This document shows positions 7,224-8,571 of a stretch of 8,571 nt of DNA, in pieces; within the stretch, counting starts at the first letter, position 1; every line of letters starts with the position of its first letter. The notes under the pieces are model-generated. The model had not been told where the DNA came from, made no database searches, and worked only from the letters and a program-made list of their open reading frames with translations. The DNA is taken from NCBI GenBank assembly GCA_030592105.1, contig JAUVKE010000096.1, positions 1 through 8,571 on the forward strand. The letters are read 5' to 3'. The translations under genes were made by a program, and so were the position numbers. Origin of the DNA: Desulfobacteraceae bacterium. GTDB taxonomy: Bacteria > Desulfobacterota > Desulfobacteria > Desulfobacterales > BuS5.

Positions 7224-7294
7224 AGTGTCCGGTTAAAATCTTGCGTGGGGGGAGTTTAATTGTTTTCTTTCTTGCAGTTTTCTAATCGGACACT
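7224..7294. mobile_element. 71-bp inverted-repeat element, MITE-like or deleted insertion sequence
   Basis: AGTGTCCGGTTA (7224-7235) and TAATCGGACACT (7283-7294) are inverted repeats matching at 11 of 12 positions. Weaker similarity continues inward (AAAATCTTGC against GAAAACTGCAAG on the other strand), giving imperfect terminal repeats of about 20 bp. The 47-bp centre has no coding capacity. GTGTCCGG-type ends are, to my recollection, seen on some transposases of the IS4/IS5-like groups, so this may be a solo remnant or a MITE mobilised by a related element. No clean target-site duplication is visible, although TA dinucleotides lie near both ends. It sits between the tetR promoter and ddl. 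Confidence 0.5.
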
Positions 7295-7300
7295 TATGAT
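7272..7300 (+). promoter_or_regulatory. Candidate promoter of ddl, built across the end of the inverted-repeat element
   Basis: TATGAT (7295-7300) is a good -10 box and begins at the first base after the element. TTGCAG (7272-7277), 17 bp upstream and inside the element, is a modest -35. Transcription would begin about 5-6 nt before the ddl ATG, leaving no room for a ribosome binding site. Outward-facing -35 boxes near insertion-sequence ends are well known; here the arrangement is inferred. Confidence 0.4.
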
Positions 7301-7312
7301 TCTGTTTTATTT

Positions 7313-8251
7313 ATGAATAAATTAACCATAGCAATTATTTCAGGGGGAGTCTCTTCGGAACGGGATGTTTCCATAAACAGCGGAAACCAGGTGAGTAGCG
7401 CCCTTAACAGGGAAAAGTATAATGTTCTCCGGTATGATCCTAAAACCGACCTTGCAAAACTGGTAAATGATGCTCCGAAAATTGACGCTGCTTTTATAGC
7501 CCTGCACGGATCTTTTGGAGAGGACGGAACCATACAGGGGCTTTTGGATCTTCTTGAAATCCCCTACCAGGGATCAGGAGTGCTGGGAAGCGCCCTTGCC
7601 ATAAATAAGATCGTTTCAAAGCAGATTTACCAGCAGGCCGGAATTCTGACTCCCCCCTTTATGATTCAACAGTGTAATAGTTTAATGGATACAGACGATT
7701 GCATTAAAAAACTGGGACTTCCCCTTGTGGTCAAACCGGCCACGGGTGGCTCAAGCCTGGGAATGGGTCTGGCCCATTGTAAAGAATCATTAATCAAAGC
7801 TGTTGAAACCGCCTTTGAATATAATAACACCATACTGATTGAAGAACATATTAAAGGGATTGAATTGACCGCTGGTGTTATGGGAAATGAAAATTTAACA
7901 GCTTTTCCTGTGGTTGAGATCATACCTGATAAAAAATTCAGCTTTTTTGATTATGAAGCAAAATATTTAAAAGGGGCAACCAGAGAAATCTGCCCCGCCC
8001 GCATTAAAGATAATCTTGCACAAAAGGTTAAAAAAATTGCCAAAAAAGCGCATAAAGCCCTTTTTTGCAGAGGATACAGCCGTACTGACATGATTTTGTG
8101 TAATGAAAAAATATATGTCCTGGAAACAAACACAATTCCAGGGATGACCAGCACAAGCCTCCTCCCCCTTGCAGCAGAAAAAGGAGGTTTTCCATTTGAA
8201 AAGTTAGTTGAAAAGTTGCTGGAGCTTGGTATTGAAGCAAACAAAAAATAA
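7313..8251 (+). CDS. ddl: D-alanine--D-alanine ligase
   Basis: A 312-residue ATP-grasp enzyme that joins two D-alanines for the peptidoglycan stem peptide, in the cytoplasm. Family motifs appear in order. GGVSSERDVS (11-20) has the substrate-site Glu16, and ALHGSFGEDGTIQG (63-76) and IPYQGSGVLGSALAINK (83-99) follow, with the ATP-contact lysine kept at 99. VVKPATGGSSLGM (139-151) contains the serine loop, and ILIEEHIKGIELT (174-186) comes next. DYEAKY (213-218) has the Lys-Tyr pair of D-Ala-specific enzymes. RTDM (257-260) and VLETNTIPGMTSTSL (269-283) supply the metal ligands D259, E271 and N273. The Lys-Tyr pair argues against a VanA-type D-Ala-D-Lac ligase. Odd points are Asn98 where most members have Asp (MDK), and Thr-Gly-Gly before the serine pair. 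The start is fixed by an upstream in-frame stop at 7283-7285 with no other start between, yet no Shine-Dalgarno is present. It stands alone, away from any division-and-cell-wall cluster visible here. Confidence 0.95.
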   Translation: MNKLTIAIISGGVSSERDVSINSGNQVSSALNREKYNVLRYDPKTDLAKLVNDAPKIDAAFIALHGSFGEDGTIQGLLDLLEIPYQGSGVLGSALAINKIVSKQIYQQAGILTPPFMIQQCNSLMDTDDCIKKLGLPLVVKPATGGSSLGMGLAHCKESLIKAVETAFEYNNTILIEEHIKGIELTAGVMGNENLTAFPVVEIIPDKKFSFFDYEAKYLKGATREICPARIKDNLAQKVKKIAKKAHKALFCRGYSRTDMILCNEKIYVLETNTIPGMTSTSLLPLAAEKGGFPFEKLVEKLLELGIEANKK

Positions 8252-8283
8252 AAGGGTGCCCAAAGCACAATCCTGCGGCTGGG

Positions 8284-8291
8284 AAAGGAGG
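8284..8291 (+). promoter_or_regulatory. Strong ribosome binding site of the right-edge gene
   Basis: AAAGGAGG lies 8 nt before the ATG at 8300 and is the best Shine-Dalgarno sequence in the window. It fixes the start of the partial gene and contrasts with the missing sites of ddl, the MFS gene and the TetR gene. Confidence 0.8.
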
Positions 8292-8299
8292 ATTTAACA

Positions 8300-8571
8300 A
8301 TGAAATTTCCATACGGTGTATCTGACTTTAAAAAAATTAATACGCAGGGTTATTTTTACTGCGACAGAACAGATAAAATCAATCTGCTTGAAAAATCTGA
8401 CTCCCAACTTTTTATCCGTCCCAGACGTTTTGGAAAGAGCCTTGTTCTTTCAATGCTGGAAAATTATTATGATGTGGCAAAAAAGGATGAGTTTAAAGCA
8501 ATTTTCGGCAATTTAAAAATAGGCAAAAATCCAACACCATTACGAAATTCATATTTTATCCTGAAATTCGA
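8300..8571 (+). CDS. AAA-ATPase-like protein, probable PD-(D/E)XK nuclease family (3' truncated)
   Basis: The first 90 codons of a gene that runs off the window. The protein begins MKFPYGVSDFKKINTQGYFY and continues with DRTDKINLLEK and QLFIRPRRFGKSLVLSMLEN. These features are characteristic of the AAA-ATPase_like family, whose full members (about 500-580 residues) carry a C-terminal PD-(D/E)XK nuclease-like domain. The RPRRFGKS segment (40-47) is the degenerate Walker A loop with G45-K46-S47. Function is not established; these genes occur in many copies in some deltaproteobacteria, Bacteroidetes and clostridia, and may be mobile or defence-related. It lies 48 nt after ddl on the same strand, so readthrough is possible, but it has its own strong ribosome binding site. 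The C-terminal domain cannot be checked here. Confidence 0.82.
   Translation, partial: MKFPYGVSDFKKINTQGYFYCDRTDKINLLEKSDSQLFIRPRRFGKSLVLSMLENYYDVAKKDEFKAIFGNLKIGKNPTPLRNSYFILKF

Noticed and set aside
7313..8251. VanA/VanB-type D-Ala-D-Lac ligase beside an efflux gene as a vancomycin-resistance unit
   Set aside because: The Lys-Tyr pair at 217-218 is that of D-Ala-D-Ala enzymes, and no VanH, VanX or sensor-regulator genes are nearby.
8256..8268. GTGC-N5-GCAC hairpin after ddl as a terminator
   Set aside because: The stem is only 4 bp and no T-run follows.
8316..8516. 66-codon reading frame starting MYLTLKKLIRR on the plus strand
   Set aside because: It overlaps the AAA-ATPase-like gene in another frame; the frame from 8300 has the strong ribosome binding site and recognisable family motifs.

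Overview
The window looks like part of a chromosome from a moderately AT-rich Gram-negative bacterium. A deltaproteobacterium of the Desulfobacterales type is my best guess. This rests on the fused BatB-BatC protein, the A-rich codon style, the AAA-ATPase-like/PD-(D/E)XK family gene at the right edge, and the palindromic intergenic repeat. No rRNA or other phylogenetic marker is present, so the assignment is tentative.

Positions 1-5008 (+) hold the distal part of a Bat (Bacteroides aerotolerance) operon: the C-terminal part of BatA, a BatB-BatC fusion, BatD and BatE. The genes are packed without gaps (GTGA overlap, TAGATG abutment, ATGA overlap), so translation is probably coupled. The positive-inside rule predicts an envelope complex with most of its mass outside the cytoplasm: VWA domains (BatA, BatB), TPR modules (BatC, BatE), Ig-like domains (BatD) and an SH3b-like domain (BatE). 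The usual first genes of such operons (MoxR AAA+ ATPase, DUF58 protein) would lie left of the window.

Positions 5009-5226 are noncoding and contain a long REP-like palindrome that may terminate transcription from both sides.

Positions 5227-7094 (-) hold a two-gene resistance-type cassette: a TetR-family regulator followed 20 nt later by a 12-helix MFS exporter of the DHA3/MFS_3 type. The pair reads opposite to everything around it, has a different base texture, and lacks Shine-Dalgarno sequences, which suggests it was inserted.

Positions 7095-7312 are a divergent intergenic region with a candidate tetR promoter and operator. It also has a 71-bp segment bounded by 12-bp inverted repeats (11/12 matched) that looks like a MITE or a deleted insertion sequence. 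The right end of this segment sits 18 bp before a D-alanine--D-alanine ligase gene (7313-8251, +) and appears to supply part of its promoter. The window ends inside an AAA-ATPase-like gene (8300 onward, +).

The most notable points are the small inverted-repeat element fused to the ddl promoter and the apparently near-leaderless ddl start. Next come the foreign-looking efflux cassette between two repeats, and the BatB-BatC fusion that keeps its former signal peptide as an internal membrane helix. I found no clearly new system; the proteins all fall in known families.
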